From Phaeodactylibacter xiamenensis (GTDB taxonomy: Bacteria; Bacteroidota; Bacteroidia; Chitinophagales; Saprospiraceae): DNA of 64,000 nt. This document shows positions 55,570-64,000 of this stretch, in pieces. The stretch lies in the NCBI RefSeq assembly GCF_000759025.1, contig NZ_JPOS01000092.1:105990-169989 (forward strand), given 5' to 3'. Numbering within the stretch: the stretch's first letter is position 1; every line of letters begins with the position of its first letter. Made by a program: the position numbers and the translations under genes. The notes under the pieces were generated by a model. It searched no databases. It worked only from the letters and a program-made list of their open reading frames with translations, and was not told the DNA's origin.

Positions 55570-56652
55570 TTACTGCCGGCAAATGATCGGCAGCACCGCA
55601 TCATACCAGGTTACGAGGGAGATGGACCGCGCCAGGCGCAAGTCAGAACAAGCCTCACTGTAGCGCTGCATGTCCAGATAAGCCTGCCCCCGCATGAGCA
55701 GGAATTCCGCATTGTTCGGAAACATATCAATGGCCTGCGTCAGTTTAGCGAGACCCGGTTCCTGTTCCTCATCAGCAAACAACTTGGCACCTTCCTGAGC
55801 CAGGGTATTCGCAGCTTCGTACTCTTCCACCAGAGTAGCACAAGCTGTGTTTTCGGGGATAAAGGGCAAGCTCAGGTCGAATGCAGCTGAAACTCCCCGC
55901 CCCTCATAGGTAGCGATATCCCATTTGCCGTACGTGGAAGTTGCTGCATCTATGGCTTCATACCAAAAGTCGAAGCCAAGGTCATTGAAATCTACCAGGT
56001 CAAGAATACGTACCTCTCCGGACGGCCGTACCAGCAACTGTAGCTCTACCCGCCCTACGATACAGGTATCAGCAGGTACCTCCGGGTAATCCAGGTTATC
56101 CTGCAGGTAAGCCATAAGAGCATCCTGCCCACCCGTAAATTCAAGGGGCGTGTCATAGATGGTATATACCGAATCCCGGCCAACCATGGTGTAAGGAGGT
56201 GCTTCCTCCAGTTTGAACTTTATCGGCAGGGTATACTGAAACCGTACGGGTTGTCCGTCTTTTTCGGCAGGCACCCAGCGGATCTCTGCCTCATTCATAG
56301 CTTCCACTACCCGAAGGACTTCCAGCCCGGCGCCACCGCCAATGTCTTTCAGCACGGATAAGTTGGAAAGGCTCCCATCTTTTTCAACCACAAAAGTAGC
56401 GACCACATTGCCTTCCAGGTTCTGCTGCCGGGCTTCCTGCGGGTAGCGGATGTTGCTGTACATAAACTCGAGCAAAGACTGCTCTGCACATTTCTGTATG
56501 ACTATCAGCGTGGTGTCCAGTTGTTCGCAGGCCGGAAAACGGGGAGGGGCCTCCAGTGCCCGGTAAATCGTGGTATCGCCAGCCTGTGTGTCTTGCGCCA
56601 TCAGCCCAATCGCATTAAGGCTTAGCGCCAGCAAAATCAGCAAAATTCTCAT
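55570..56652 (-). CDS. TonB C-terminal domain protein with TPR (360 aa)
   Basis: A signal peptide (MRILLILLALSLNAIGLMAQ) precedes a TonB C-terminal-like domain (about 65-165, IRYPQEARQQNLEGNVVATF and VVEKDGSL), a second weaker copy (about 185-285, VRPSGEVRIL) and TPR-like helices near the end. It lacks the N-terminal membrane anchor and Pro-rich spacer of classical TonB, so energy transduction is doubtful. It is 17 bp after the S37 peptidase gene. Confidence 0.8.
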   Translation of the reverse strand: MRILLILLALSLNAIGLMAQDTQAGDTTIYRALEAPPRFPACEQLDTTLIVIQKCAEQSLLEFMYSNIRYPQEARQQNLEGNVVATFVVEKDGSLSNLSVLKDIGGGAGLEVLRVVEAMNEAEIRWVPAEKDGQPVRFQYTLPIKFKLEEAPPYTMVGRDSVYTIYDTPLEFTGGQDALMAYLQDNLDYPEVPADTCIVGRVELQLLVRPSGEVRILDLVDFNDLGFDFWYEAIDAATSTYGKWDIATYEGRGVSAAFDLSLPFIPENTACATLVEEYEAANTLAQEGAKLFADEEQEPGLAKLTQAIDMFPNNAEFLLMRGQAYLDMQRYSEACSDLRLARSISLVTWYDAVLPIICRQ

Positions 56653-56669
56653 AGCTCTCTGAATATCTT

Positions 56670-57953
56670 TTAATGTTTACTTGCATTCATCCACTGCTCC
56701 AGAGTTTGCAGGAGCTCTGCACGCTCCGCTTCGCTCATATTGCGGATGCGGGCACTGCCGTGGTCTTTGCCTTCCATGACGAACCACTTGGCATCTACCT
56801 TGTCGGAAACGGGGACCCCTGTAGCGGTCCAGGTATCAATCGCGCCGTAGATGTAGATCATTTCATCGGCCTCGCGCTGTGTCCAGTTGTAGACAGACTT
56901 TACGAAAGCAGGATCAAACTTCATCGGAGCTTTGCCCGGCATAAAGATGGCGGTAGGCTCCTCTTCTGTAATTTCCTTCAACAAACCTTTGAAGGGCTTG
57001 GTCTGAAAGCCATAGTAGCCCATCTCATCGCCCGCCTGCCAGTAGTGTGAGGCATAGCCAAACATGGAGGCATCAGCGTAGAAATCCAACCCTACAACCT
57101 TGACAAAGTGCTCCAGCAGGGTTTCCAGGTCAGCTGTTTTGCCTGGGATCGCCTCACAGTCGTGCCCCAACTGCCAAAAAGAAAAAGGGTATTCCAAAAC
57201 CGCATATTCGAAAGCTTCTTCCAGACTGAGATAGGTAAATTCCATGCCTGCGCCTTTGGCGTGCCAACGAAGCAGGGGCAGCAATTCCTCCCGATTTTTC
57301 AATACGCGCATTTGCACATCGCGGATGCCTTTGCGGCATTCTTCAGTACCCACATTCGCCAGGAATTCGTAAATCCGGTCATCCGTCAGCTCCAGGTTGA
57401 GGGGCGCTACGTAGGGCACGGAAGCAGCCACGTCATCAGGGTAAAAGTAGCGGTAGAAGATCGTGGTTTGCCCCCCTTTGCTAATGCCCGTACTCACCCA
57501 GGGCTGTGTGTACAGTTGCCCCAGCAAAGTACGGATATGGTGCAAATCGGCCGTCACCTGCTTCAGGTTCAGGTAAGTATAATCCAGTGAATCCGGTGAA
57601 GAAGTACCAAAGTAGCGGTGCTCCACATCCACCTGATTGGCATCGAGGTAGCCAGTGAGTTCGTACATACGGTTGGAAGGGCGCATATAGCCCTCGGTGG
57701 CCAGAACCATTGGCGCTTCGAAACTGCGGTGCGACAGGTAAGCACGCTGGTAGAAGTGCCCCTTTTCCGGGTTTTCATGGTCAATGGGCTGCTTGATATG
57801 CAGCTCATAGGCGGCTTCGAACCCATCAGGCGCATCAATGGCTTTGAAGAGCACATCGGGCAATTCGAAAAGGCGCTGCTCCAGCGTACTAAACTGTGCC
57901 TGTAAAGCAGAGGAAGACAGGATCAGAAAGAAAAGAAGAAATTTATTCCGCAT
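56670..57953 (-). CDS. S37 (PS-10-like) secreted tripeptidyl/tetrapeptidyl aminopeptidase
   Basis: The 427-residue protein has a signal peptide (MRNKFLLFFLILSSSALQAQ), then the S37 start HIKQPIDHENPEKGHF, GISKGGQT with catalytic Ser158, Asp in YGAIDTWTATG and His in EGKDHGSAR. It removes short peptides from the N-termini of proteins outside the cytoplasm. The open frame reaches 58403 but the signal peptide fixes the start. Bases 57687-57926 are repeated exactly at the right end of the window. Confidence 0.88.
   Translation of the reverse strand: MRNKFLLFFLILSSSALQAQFSTLEQRLFELPDVLFKAIDAPDGFEAAYELHIKQPIDHENPEKGHFYQRAYLSHRSFEAPMVLATEGYMRPSNRMYELTGYLDANQVDVEHRYFGTSSPDSLDYTYLNLKQVTADLHHIRTLLGQLYTQPWVSTGISKGGQTTIFYRYFYPDDVAASVPYVAPLNLELTDDRIYEFLANVGTEECRKGIRDVQMRVLKNREELLPLLRWHAKGAGMEFTYLSLEEAFEYAVLEYPFSFWQLGHDCEAIPGKTADLETLLEHFVKVVGLDFYADASMFGYASHYWQAGDEMGYYGFQTKPFKGLLKEITEEEPTAIFMPGKAPMKFDPAFVKSVYNWTQREADEMIYIYGAIDTWTATGVPVSDKVDAKWFVMEGKDHGSARIRNMSEAERAELLQTLEQWMNASKH
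57687..57926. repeat. 240-bp segment duplicated at 63761-64000
   Basis: This part of the S37 peptidase gene (its signal peptide and N-terminal domain, antisense on the plus strand) is identical, in the same orientation, to the last 240 bases of the window. It is described in the findings. Confidence 0.95.
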
Positions 57954-58103
57954 GGCGATTTGGTTTTGGACTTGACGGGCAAAAATAGAATTTTTGGCGG
58001 AATTCAGCGCTTGAATGGCTACAGTTAACGGCCAGCGACAAATAATAAGATTAAGGTTGTTCATCAATTTTTTCTTATTTTGAAAGCCTAATACCCCACG
58101 ATC

Positions 58104-58853
58104 ATGCGCCCAACAACCATAAGAGAGGTCCTTGATGCCCTCGATCGTATCATAGACACATCGATTGCCAACGGTGATCCTGCCGGGCTGTTTGCCTATG
58201 TTTACCGCCGGACCACCGATCAGGTACAACGGGCTATTGCCCGGAGAGCCTTTGAGGACGGGCCCCGAATGGAGCAATTCGATGTGGCTTTCGCCAATCT
58301 TTATCTGGATGCCTATGAGGATTGGCAGCGCGGTAAGCCTATCGCCCGGTGTTGGCGCCTGGCTTTTGAAAGCACCCGTTCCTCCGTGGCAATTATTCAG
58401 CACATCTTACTAGGTATGAATGCGCACATCAACTACGATTTGGCTATTGCCGCCAGCCAGCTAATGAAAGACAAGCCGCTCCTACCCTTGAAACATGACT
58501 TCGAAAAAGTCAATGAAATATTGGCTGAGATCGTGAACGAGCTACAGGACCGGCTGAGCCGGGTTTCTCCTCTGTTTTTTCTGGCGGATTGGCTGGGCAA
58601 TGATAAAGACGAAGCCATCATCAACTTCAGTATGGGCAATGCCCGGGCGTTTTCCTGGGAACTGGCTTGTGAGCTGTGGCGGCTGAAGGGCTCAGCCTAC
58701 GAGCAACGGCTTGAACAGGCAGACTATTGGGTTCACCAGGTTGGAGGCCTTGTCGCCCGTCCGCCGGGGTGGGCACTAAGAAACGGGCTCAGGCTGATGC
58801 AAGCCTTTGAACAACGGAATGTCGGGGACGTCATTGAAGCCCTTCGGCGATGA
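58104..58853 (+). CDS. DUF5995 family protein (249 aa)
   Basis: The protein is soluble and helical. Recognisable DUF5995 stretches are MEQFDVAFANLYLDAYEDW, the HILLGMNAHINYDLAIA helix and PLFFLADWLGND. The GMNAHINYDL motif recalls metal-binding or membrane-reshaping helices, but the function is unknown. The start MRPTTIREV is the only good ATG after the divergent peptidase. Confidence 0.83.
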   Translation: MRPTTIREVLDALDRIIDTSIANGDPAGLFAYVYRRTTDQVQRAIARRAFEDGPRMEQFDVAFANLYLDAYEDWQRGKPIARCWRLAFESTRSSVAIIQHILLGMNAHINYDLAIAASQLMKDKPLLPLKHDFEKVNEILAEIVNELQDRLSRVSPLFFLADWLGNDKDEAIINFSMGNARAFSWELACELWRLKGSAYEQRLEQADYWVHQVGGLVARPPGWALRNGLRLMQAFEQRNVGDVIEALRR

Positions 58854-58893
58854 GCTCCAACTTCTGCCTAATACTAATCTAAAACCAATCCCG

Positions 58894-59457
58894 ATGCACA
58901 ACGCCATACGCATAGCTGCCCTCATCCATCCGGGCATGGAAATCCTTGACTTTGCCGGCCCGGTTGAGGTGTTCACCAATGCAGGGTGGGAAGTCTTCAT
59001 CGTTGCCTGGGACAAAAGCCCGGTGACCAGTCAGGGGATAGTGAAGATACTGCCACAGTACGACATCACGGACTGCCCGCCGGCAGATATACTGGCAACT
59101 TTTGGAGGTAATTCTGAAGAAGCTGTCCAACAAGCGGAAGTTATTCGATGGATACAGGAGACCGCCCCGGCCTGCCAGGTACTATTCAGCGTTTGCACCG
59201 GCGTATTTTACTATGCCACCGCCGGGCTGCTGAACGGGCACCGGGTGACTACCTTCCACGGGGAAATTGAGCGCTTGAAGCAGGAAGCACCACAGAGCGA
59301 AGTATTAACTGGCGTAAAGTATGTAGACTCCGGCAAAATCGTCACCGCAGCCGGTGTTTCTTCCGGGATTGACGGGGCGCTATACCTCGTAGAAAGGCTT
59401 GAAGGAAAAGCCAAAGCAGATGCTATCGCCAAATACATTGAATACGCCCGCTGGTAA
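58894..59457 (+). CDS. DJ-1/PfpI family protein
   Basis: The 187-residue protein has the family start AALIHPGMEILDFAGPVEVF and the nucleophile-elbow VCTGVFYYATAGLL with the reactive Cys, followed by TTFHGEIERL. This is closest in style to the isonitrile-hydratase/AraC-N-terminal branch of DJ-1/PfpI. The true function is unknown. It begins 41 bp after the DUF5995 gene and ends 6 bp before the convergent dipeptidase. Confidence 0.87.
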   Translation: MHNAIRIAALIHPGMEILDFAGPVEVFTNAGWEVFIVAWDKSPVTSQGIVKILPQYDITDCPPADILATFGGNSEEAVQQAEVIRWIQETAPACQVLFSVCTGVFYYATAGLLNGHRVTTFHGEIERLKQEAPQSEVLTGVKYVDSGKIVTAAGVSSGIDGALYLVERLEGKAKADAIAKYIEYARW

Positions 59458-59463
59458 CAGGGG

Positions 59464-60678
59464 TCACTCCGCTGCATCCTCTACCGCCTGCCATACCCGC
59501 CACACATTTTTATAACAGATTTTTTCAATGTCAGATTCTGAATAGCCGCGCTGCAGTAGTTCGTAAATGAGGTTGGGGTACTGAGAGACATCCTTCAGAC
59601 CAGTAGGAAGGGTATCTCCCACTCCATCGTAGTCCGACCCAAACCCAACGTGGTTCACGCCTACCAGGCTTACCACATGGTCAATGTGATCTGCCACGGT
59701 TTTTACATCCGCCATCAGCACCTCATTGTCTTCCTGGAATTTATCAATCACCGGTTGGGCTTCCTCGTCGTCGTAACTTAAGCCTTTTTCTTCCAGTAGC
59801 CGGGTAAGTTCCGCCCGTTTTTCATCCATCTGCTTTGAGATATTGCCATCGAGGAAAGTGGAGCCGAAATTGATCTGCATGACGCCGTTGTTATCTGCCA
59901 GGCGGCGGATCATATCGTCATTCATATTGCGCTCAAAACCCGGGGTAAATTTACGGCAGGAAGAATGTGAAGCGATGCAGGGCACGTCCGTCATTTCCAT
60001 CACCTGCCAAAAAGTGCTATCGGAGACATGGGAGATATCCACCATGACCCCTACCCGGTTCATCTCACGGACTACCTGTTGCCCGAAAGGGCTGAGGCCG
60101 TTCCAGGTGCCGGTGGTGTCATAGGAGGAATCGCAGATGTGGTTGTCTTTGCTGTGCGTGAGGGTGATGTAACGGATGCCACGGTCATGCCAGTACTGTA
60201 CATTTTCGAGCTTCCGCTCAATAGGCGAGCCATTTTCCATGCCCATGGGCAAAGAGATGATGCCTTTTTTAAAATTAGCCTCCACCTCAGCCGGGGAATT
60301 GGCCAGGGCAAACTTATCCGGGTGGGCTTGTGTAATACCTACCACCATATCAATGAGGGAATCTGCCAGCGCCCTTGCTCCGTTATCTTCCCGTGAAGCA
60401 GGAATGAATATAGACATGAAAGGAGCATCCAGCCCGCCTGCCTTGGCCCGAACATAGTCAAAGTCGCCTTTGTCCGTTTCTACCGGGATGCCCAGGTACT
60501 CCCGCTCCAGGCGGAAATTCTGTACCCGCAGACGGTAGGGCAGGTCCACATGCCCATCGGTGATAATAAACTGCCGGGCAAGCTCATTGGCTTTAGTACG
60601 CAGCGGGTCATCGGATTGAGCCAGAAGAAAAGTGAAGCTGAAAGCAAGAAATAACAGTAGCAGCAGTAAACGATTCAT
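59464..60678 (-). CDS. Secreted membrane dipeptidase (peptidase M19)
   Basis: The 404-residue protein has a signal peptide (MNRLLLLLLFLAFSFTFLLAQ) and M19 zinc ligands: HVD in ITDGHVDLPYR, Glu in GMENGSPIE, and His residues in DISHVSD and IASHSSCR. The C-terminal VGFGSDYDGVGDT motif is also typical. It cleaves dipeptides with a zinc pair outside the cytoplasm. Confidence 0.93.
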   Translation of the reverse strand: MNRLLLLLLFLAFSFTFLLAQSDDPLRTKANELARQFIITDGHVDLPYRLRVQNFRLEREYLGIPVETDKGDFDYVRAKAGGLDAPFMSIFIPASREDNGARALADSLIDMVVGITQAHPDKFALANSPAEVEANFKKGIISLPMGMENGSPIERKLENVQYWHDRGIRYITLTHSKDNHICDSSYDTTGTWNGLSPFGQQVVREMNRVGVMVDISHVSDSTFWQVMEMTDVPCIASHSSCRKFTPGFERNMNDDMIRRLADNNGVMQINFGSTFLDGNISKQMDEKRAELTRLLEEKGLSYDDEEAQPVIDKFQEDNEVLMADVKTVADHIDHVVSLVGVNHVGFGSDYDGVGDTLPTGLKDVSQYPNLIYELLQRGYSESDIEKICYKNVWRVWQAVEDAAE

Positions 60679-60797
60679 TAGTCATAAATTGATTCTGGCA
60701 GGAAGATAAAACGCCTAACACTATTATTGCAATAAAATCGTTATTTTGCCTTGGTCAATACACAGACAGAAAGCTGTGACACCATAAACAGACGCTC

Positions 60798-61184
60798 ATG
60801 AATATAGCTAAATATTTTGTACTCCTGATCAACATTTGCCTGTTGCCAATTCTAAGCCAGGCACAAGAGCGCCCCTCTTATTGCGATGAAATCCCTGTGA
60901 TGTATGACAAGGGGGCTATGGCAAAGCCTCCGGCACTGCCGAAGTTTGAGACCACTCCTGTAACCGAATACAAGGTGCAGGTGGCTATACTAAAGTTCAC
61001 GCATCCCAAGGACTACCCTTTCCACAAATATCTGGTGGCACGCTACCGCCCCTGTGAACAGGTATGGGTGGTGGAAACTAAGAAGTGTTTCCGTTCCCGG
61101 CAGGAAGCAGAGGATATGCGCAGCGAGCTCAAAGACTTAGGGTATTCCGGTGCTTACCTGGTGGAGGTACTGGCGTACGAATAG
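60798..61184 (+). CDS. Secreted SPOR-like protein (128 aa)
   Basis: The protein has a signal peptide (MNIAKYFVLLINICLLPILSQAQ). The C-terminal 75 residues have a SPOR-like layout: YKVQVAILKF, then VWVVETKKCFRSRQEAEDM and LGYSGAYLVEVLA. SPOR domains bind denuded peptidoglycan at division sites; whether this one does so is inference. It stands alone. Confidence 0.7.
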   Translation: MNIAKYFVLLINICLLPILSQAQERPSYCDEIPVMYDKGAMAKPPALPKFETTPVTEYKVQVAILKFTHPKDYPFHKYLVARYRPCEQVWVVETKKCFRSRQEAEDMRSELKDLGYSGAYLVEVLAYE

Positions 61185-61384
61185 TGGTCATTGTTTCATG
61201 AACACCGATACAGTCCCCGCACTTAAATCAAAACGCCATGTATTCACAAGGCACCTTCCCTACTGCTTGAAATTGAATTAAATTTGCATCCTGCTGGCTG
61301 ATCTTCCGTATATATTTGAGGAAAAAGCACAGAAAGCTTACAATATGGGTTTCCGATTGGAAATTAACCCCGGATACTGGACTC

Positions 61385-62134
61385 ATGATCAAAATACTTG
61401 GTGTAGAAGACAATCCGATTCATCAGGAGTTCTTGTTTGTCGTTACTCAGGAGCTGGGGTACGAACTGGCAGGTCTGGCCGACAATGCCAGACAAGCTCT
61501 GGAGTTGCTATTCGCTACTAAGCCGGATGTTGTACTGTTGGATATCGAAATCAACGGGCAGCAAGACGGAATTGAACTAGCCAACCGCATCAACCAACTG
61601 CGACCAACACCCCTCATTTACACTACCGCCCGAGCTGATCAGGCTACGCTCGACCGGGTGAAGGGTACCCTGCCCTATGGCTATTTGGTAAAGCCGTTCA
61701 CACAGCAAGACCTACAGGCCGCTTTGGAACTGGCGATTTACCGCTTTGCTGCTGATCAGATGGAGCGGGAAACCCTGCAGGTCAGTCCGGATTGGGAAAG
61801 TGGCATTGCATTGCAGCAAGCTTTGTTTGTCAAAGCCGCGGATATGATCCACAAGGTCCGTTTTGAAGATATCCTGCTGGTAGAGGTTTCGAAAGACCGC
61901 TACTGCACGGTAACCACAGCCGAAGACACTTTTTTGGTCAGAAGCCCGCTTAAAGAAATTGCCGTCAAACTACCGATGCAGGATTTTCTGCAGGTGCACC
62001 GCTCCGCCATCGTCCGGACCTCAGCCATCGAGCGTATTGAAAGCAGCGGCGCCTGGCTGGTCGTTGGCAATAAGACCGTGACCATTGGCAAAACCTACCG
62101 TGAAAAATTACTGAACAATCTTAATTTATTGTAG
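61385..62134 (+). CDS. LytTR response regulator (249 aa)
   Basis: The protein has a receiver domain with acidic Glu8-Asp9 and phospho-acceptor Asp53 (VLLDIEING), and a C-terminal LytTR domain with HRSAIVRTSAI. It is the second LytTR regulator in the window. The next gene starts 1 bp later and would be expected to encode a TPR-type histidine kinase, but it is broken. Start MIKILGVEDN at 61385; the frame to 61316 lacks family residues. Confidence 0.9.
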   Translation: MIKILGVEDNPIHQEFLFVVTQELGYELAGLADNARQALELLFATKPDVVLLDIEINGQQDGIELANRINQLRPTPLIYTTARADQATLDRVKGTLPYGYLVKPFTQQDLQAALELAIYRFAADQMERETLQVSPDWESGIALQQALFVKAADMIHKVRFEDILLVEVSKDRYCTVTTAEDTFLVRSPLKEIAVKLPMQDFLQVHRSAIVRTSAIERIESSGAWLVVGNKTVTIGKTYREKLLNNLNLL

Positions 62135-62135
62135 T

Positions 62136-63363
62136 GTGAAACAGACTTATTGGCTGCTCATCAGCCTGAGCACCCTGCTAATGCCGGCCCTTCTGAGCGG
62201 TCAGCCTGCCAGCCTCGACAGCCTGGAGCAACTTTTGAAGGATGACCTCTCACAAGATGAGCGATTTACCATCAACCTTCAACTCGCCAACCAGTACCTC
62301 AAAATCAATCCGGAGTCTGGCTTCACCTTTGCAGAAGCTGCTATGGCGATAGCGGAAGCTACTCAGGACAAAGAACGGCTCGCCCTTGCTCAAATCTGCC
62401 TCGCCGATTACGAGTGTATGAATGGTGGATTTGAACCTGCTAAAACCATGGTACACCAAGCGCTTTCGCTTGACCCCAACCCGTCAGGCAAAGTCCGGCT
62501 AGAAGCCTATAACCTGCTCGGGAATATTTTCTTCTATCAAAGCCAGCCCGACTCCGCCAGATACTACTACACACTAATGGAAGCTATTGTATCCGGTATG
62601 GAAGCCCCCACGCAAAAAGGCAACTGCTGCCTTGTTCAACCTCGGCAGCACCTTCCGGCAGCTGGGGCAACCGGATTCTGCTGTACTCAATTATAACCAG
62701 GCACTTGAAGCAGCAAAACGTATTGATTTCAAAGAAATACTGCCCTATATACTGGAAAACCTGGCCAACATGCAGATTAATCAGGAAGAGGGGATCAGTT
62801 ATCTGCTGGAGGCTATAGCCATTGATGAAGCACTGGGCAACAACAACCACCTGGCCGGACTATATGAGAACCTTGGCACCATTTATGGGAATATGGGCGA
62901 TACCCTGCAGGAGGGCCGCTACCGTGAACAGTCCTGGCAACTGGTCCGTACCCATCAATTTGTCAACAGAGAACTGGCGATAGGCCTGTCAGACTATGGT
63001 GTGTACCTGATTGAAGTGTCCAGGCTGGAAACCGCCCGGGAAGTTCTGGATTATGCGCTGGACATGGGTAAAAAGATGCAGGACCCTTCCAGTACCAGCT
63101 ACGCGTTGTCCATTTTAGGCCTTTTGTCCCTGAGGCAAGGCGCTAAAGAGCAGGGCATGGGCTACCTTTCTGAAGCAGAAGCTCAGGCCAGAGCAGGTGC
63201 GGACCCCGGATACTTCATTTACAGTTTAATTAATGTTGCGGATGGATACATACAGCTGGGGCAGCCTCAGCCTGCCATTGGGTTACTTTTAGAATGTCAG
63301 CGCACTGCCGATCAGATCGGGCTTCCTCACCTCAGGGGGGATGCAGCCAAACTACTGGCTTAA
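62136..63363 (+). pseudogene. TPR protein gene, frameshifted and 3' truncated (likely TPR-histidine kinase)
   Basis: Frame one (62136-62696) encodes a signal peptide and TPRs up to about residue 150; frame two carries on the TPR series from about 62600 to 63363. Removing one base from CCCCC (62595-62599 region) or AAAAA just after it would join them as ...EAPxKKATAALFNLG. The TPRs stop at HLRGDAAKLLA, where relatives usually run on into more repeats, a membrane helix and a LytS-type kinase. The transposase gene begins 47 bp later. It is most likely the remains of a TPR-LytS kinase next to its LytTR partner. Confidence 0.8.
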
Positions 63364-63760
63364 GACATAAATAATTGATAATTTTAAACGTTCTTTGACA
63401 GAAAATACCATGGGAAGAGGCCAAGCACCGGCTGCCCCAATCCCGATGACTCTACTACAAAAGGAGATATTGCAGGATATAGGGCGCCGGCATACGACAA
63501 GCCAGCAACTAGCCAAGCGCATCAAGCTATTGCTAATGGCCAATCAAGGACAAAGCAATTCCCACATCAAAAGGGAACTGGATATTTCACTGAATACGGT
63601 AAAATCCTGGCGCAGGCGCTGGGAGGCAGACTATGATAATTTGGTATCCTATGAATCGTATTTGGAGAATCAAGAAGTGAGCCCCTTGGATTTACGCAAA
63701 CGTTTAATCAGTACGTTAAAAGACTCGCCTCGTTCGGGAGCGCCGAAAACCATCACCTTA
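63364..63760 (+). mobile_element. Insertion-sequence left part with HTH transposase N-terminus
   Basis: After the truncated TPR gene, an AT-rich 45-bp stretch leads to an ORF from ATG 63410 (MGRGQAPAAPIPMTLL). It encodes an HTH domain with NSHIKRELDISLNTVKSWRR and a DSPRSGAPKTITL end, the typical N-terminal third of IS630-type and related HTH transposases. The transposase sequence stops at about 63760, where the copied S37 peptidase segment begins. Terminal repeats were not identified. Confidence 0.7.
63410..63760 (+). pseudogene. Transposase 5' fragment (open frame runs into copied DNA to 63979)
   Basis: About 117 residues of real transposase sequence carry the HTH. The frame then runs on through antisense S37-peptidase DNA for another 73 codons to a stop at 63979, which is not transposase. 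The DDE catalytic part is absent, so the gene is broken or the sequence is chimeric. Confidence 0.75.
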
Positions 63761-64000
63761 ATAGCCCTCGGTGGCCAGAACCATTGGCGCTTCGAAACTG
63801 CGGTGCGACAGGTAAGCACGCTGGTAGAAGTGCCCCTTTTCCGGGTTTTCATGGTCAATGGGCTGCTTGATATGCAGCTCATAGGCGGCTTCGAACCCAT
63901 CAGGCGCATCAATGGCTTTGAAGAGCACATCGGGCAATTCGAAAAGGCGCTGCTCCAGCGTACTAAACTGTGCCTGTAAAGCAGAGGAAGACAGGATCAG
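63761..64000. repeat. Exact 240-bp copy of 57687-57926
   Basis: Every base from 63761 to the window edge matches 57687-57926 at an offset of 6074, in direct orientation. The match begins in the middle of a transposase frame and runs off the edge. Confidence 0.97.

Noticed and set aside
57954..58403. 150-residue N-terminal extension of the S37 peptidase
   Set aside because: The signal peptide at 57953 gives the family-typical start, and the extension runs antisense into the DUF5995 gene.
63761..63979. C-terminal half of the transposase ORF as a novel fusion protein
   Set aside because: The DNA is an exact antisense copy of the S37 peptidase gene, so the reading frame is accidental.

Overview
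The window looks like a chromosomal contig from a marine or aquatic Bacteroidota of the Saprospirales type (Lewinella/Phaeodactylibacter-like). The grounds are two giant SprB-repeat adhesins, a type IX secretion (T9SS) type-B C-terminal sorting domain followed by a PorP/SprF partner, lipoproteins, LytTR/LytS two-component pairs, MqnD of the futalosine menaquinone route, and repeated TAnnTTTG promoter boxes instead of sigma-70 boxes. Codon and base use is moderately GC-rich throughout, except for an AT-rich toxin-antitoxin island near 49.6-50.3 kb. No rRNA, CRISPR array, prophage or plasmid functions were seen.

Layout. 1-4823 (-): 5' part of a giant secreted adhesin that runs off the left edge. 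4.9-14.5 kb: small membrane protein, ABC-F ATPase, ClpB, MqnD, an inverted-repeat element, alanine dehydrogenase, a DUF2383 protein, an AI-2E/PerM permease. 14.6-19.2 kb: a cruciform-like structure abutting tRNA-Pro(GGG), DUF2911 lipoprotein, DUF2177 and DUF92 membrane proteins, a CBS-pair protein, a fatty acid desaturase and two paralogous mini membrane proteins. 19.3-31 kb: a 1523-residue secreted protein of unknown function, PrmA, FolD, YggS-type PLP protein, DUF2520 protein, GlgX-type debranching enzyme, NifU-like and Mrp Fe-S carriers. 31-34.7 kb: a RibF-glycosyltransferase fusion joined across a run of ten A, an RluA pseudouridine synthase and a secreted protein. 35-44.8 kb: the second giant adhesin, PorP/SprF, WbpD, WbpB and two lipoproteins. 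44.8-52 kb: Nudix, PLP sulfur-amino-acid enzyme, TPR-AAA ATPase coupled to a TPR membrane protein, VapBC-like module, LytTR/LytS pair. 52.4-61.2 kb: two adjacent enzymes with TraB/EreA-like motifs, alpha/beta hydrolase, TonB-like protein, S37 peptidase, DUF5995, DJ-1/PfpI, M19 dipeptidase and a SPOR-like protein. 61.4-64 kb: a LytTR regulator, a frameshifted and truncated TPR gene, a transposase 5' part, and a 240-bp exact copy of a piece of the S37 peptidase gene.

Genes that seem to work together: giant adhesin, PorP/SprF and perhaps the WbpD/WbpB sugar enzymes in T9SS surface display; NifU-like and Mrp in Fe-S transfer; TPR-AAA with the TPR membrane protein; LytS with LytTR; S37 peptidase, TonB-like protein and hydrolase as one minus-strand operon. 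The most interesting items are the RibF-GT2 fusion with its A10 slip site, the Wbp pair beside a T9SS cargo/PorP unit, the nested inverted-repeat element at 11.2-11.5 kb, the structured DNA next to tRNA-Pro, the mini membrane proteins sharing a dyad operator, and the chimeric right end.
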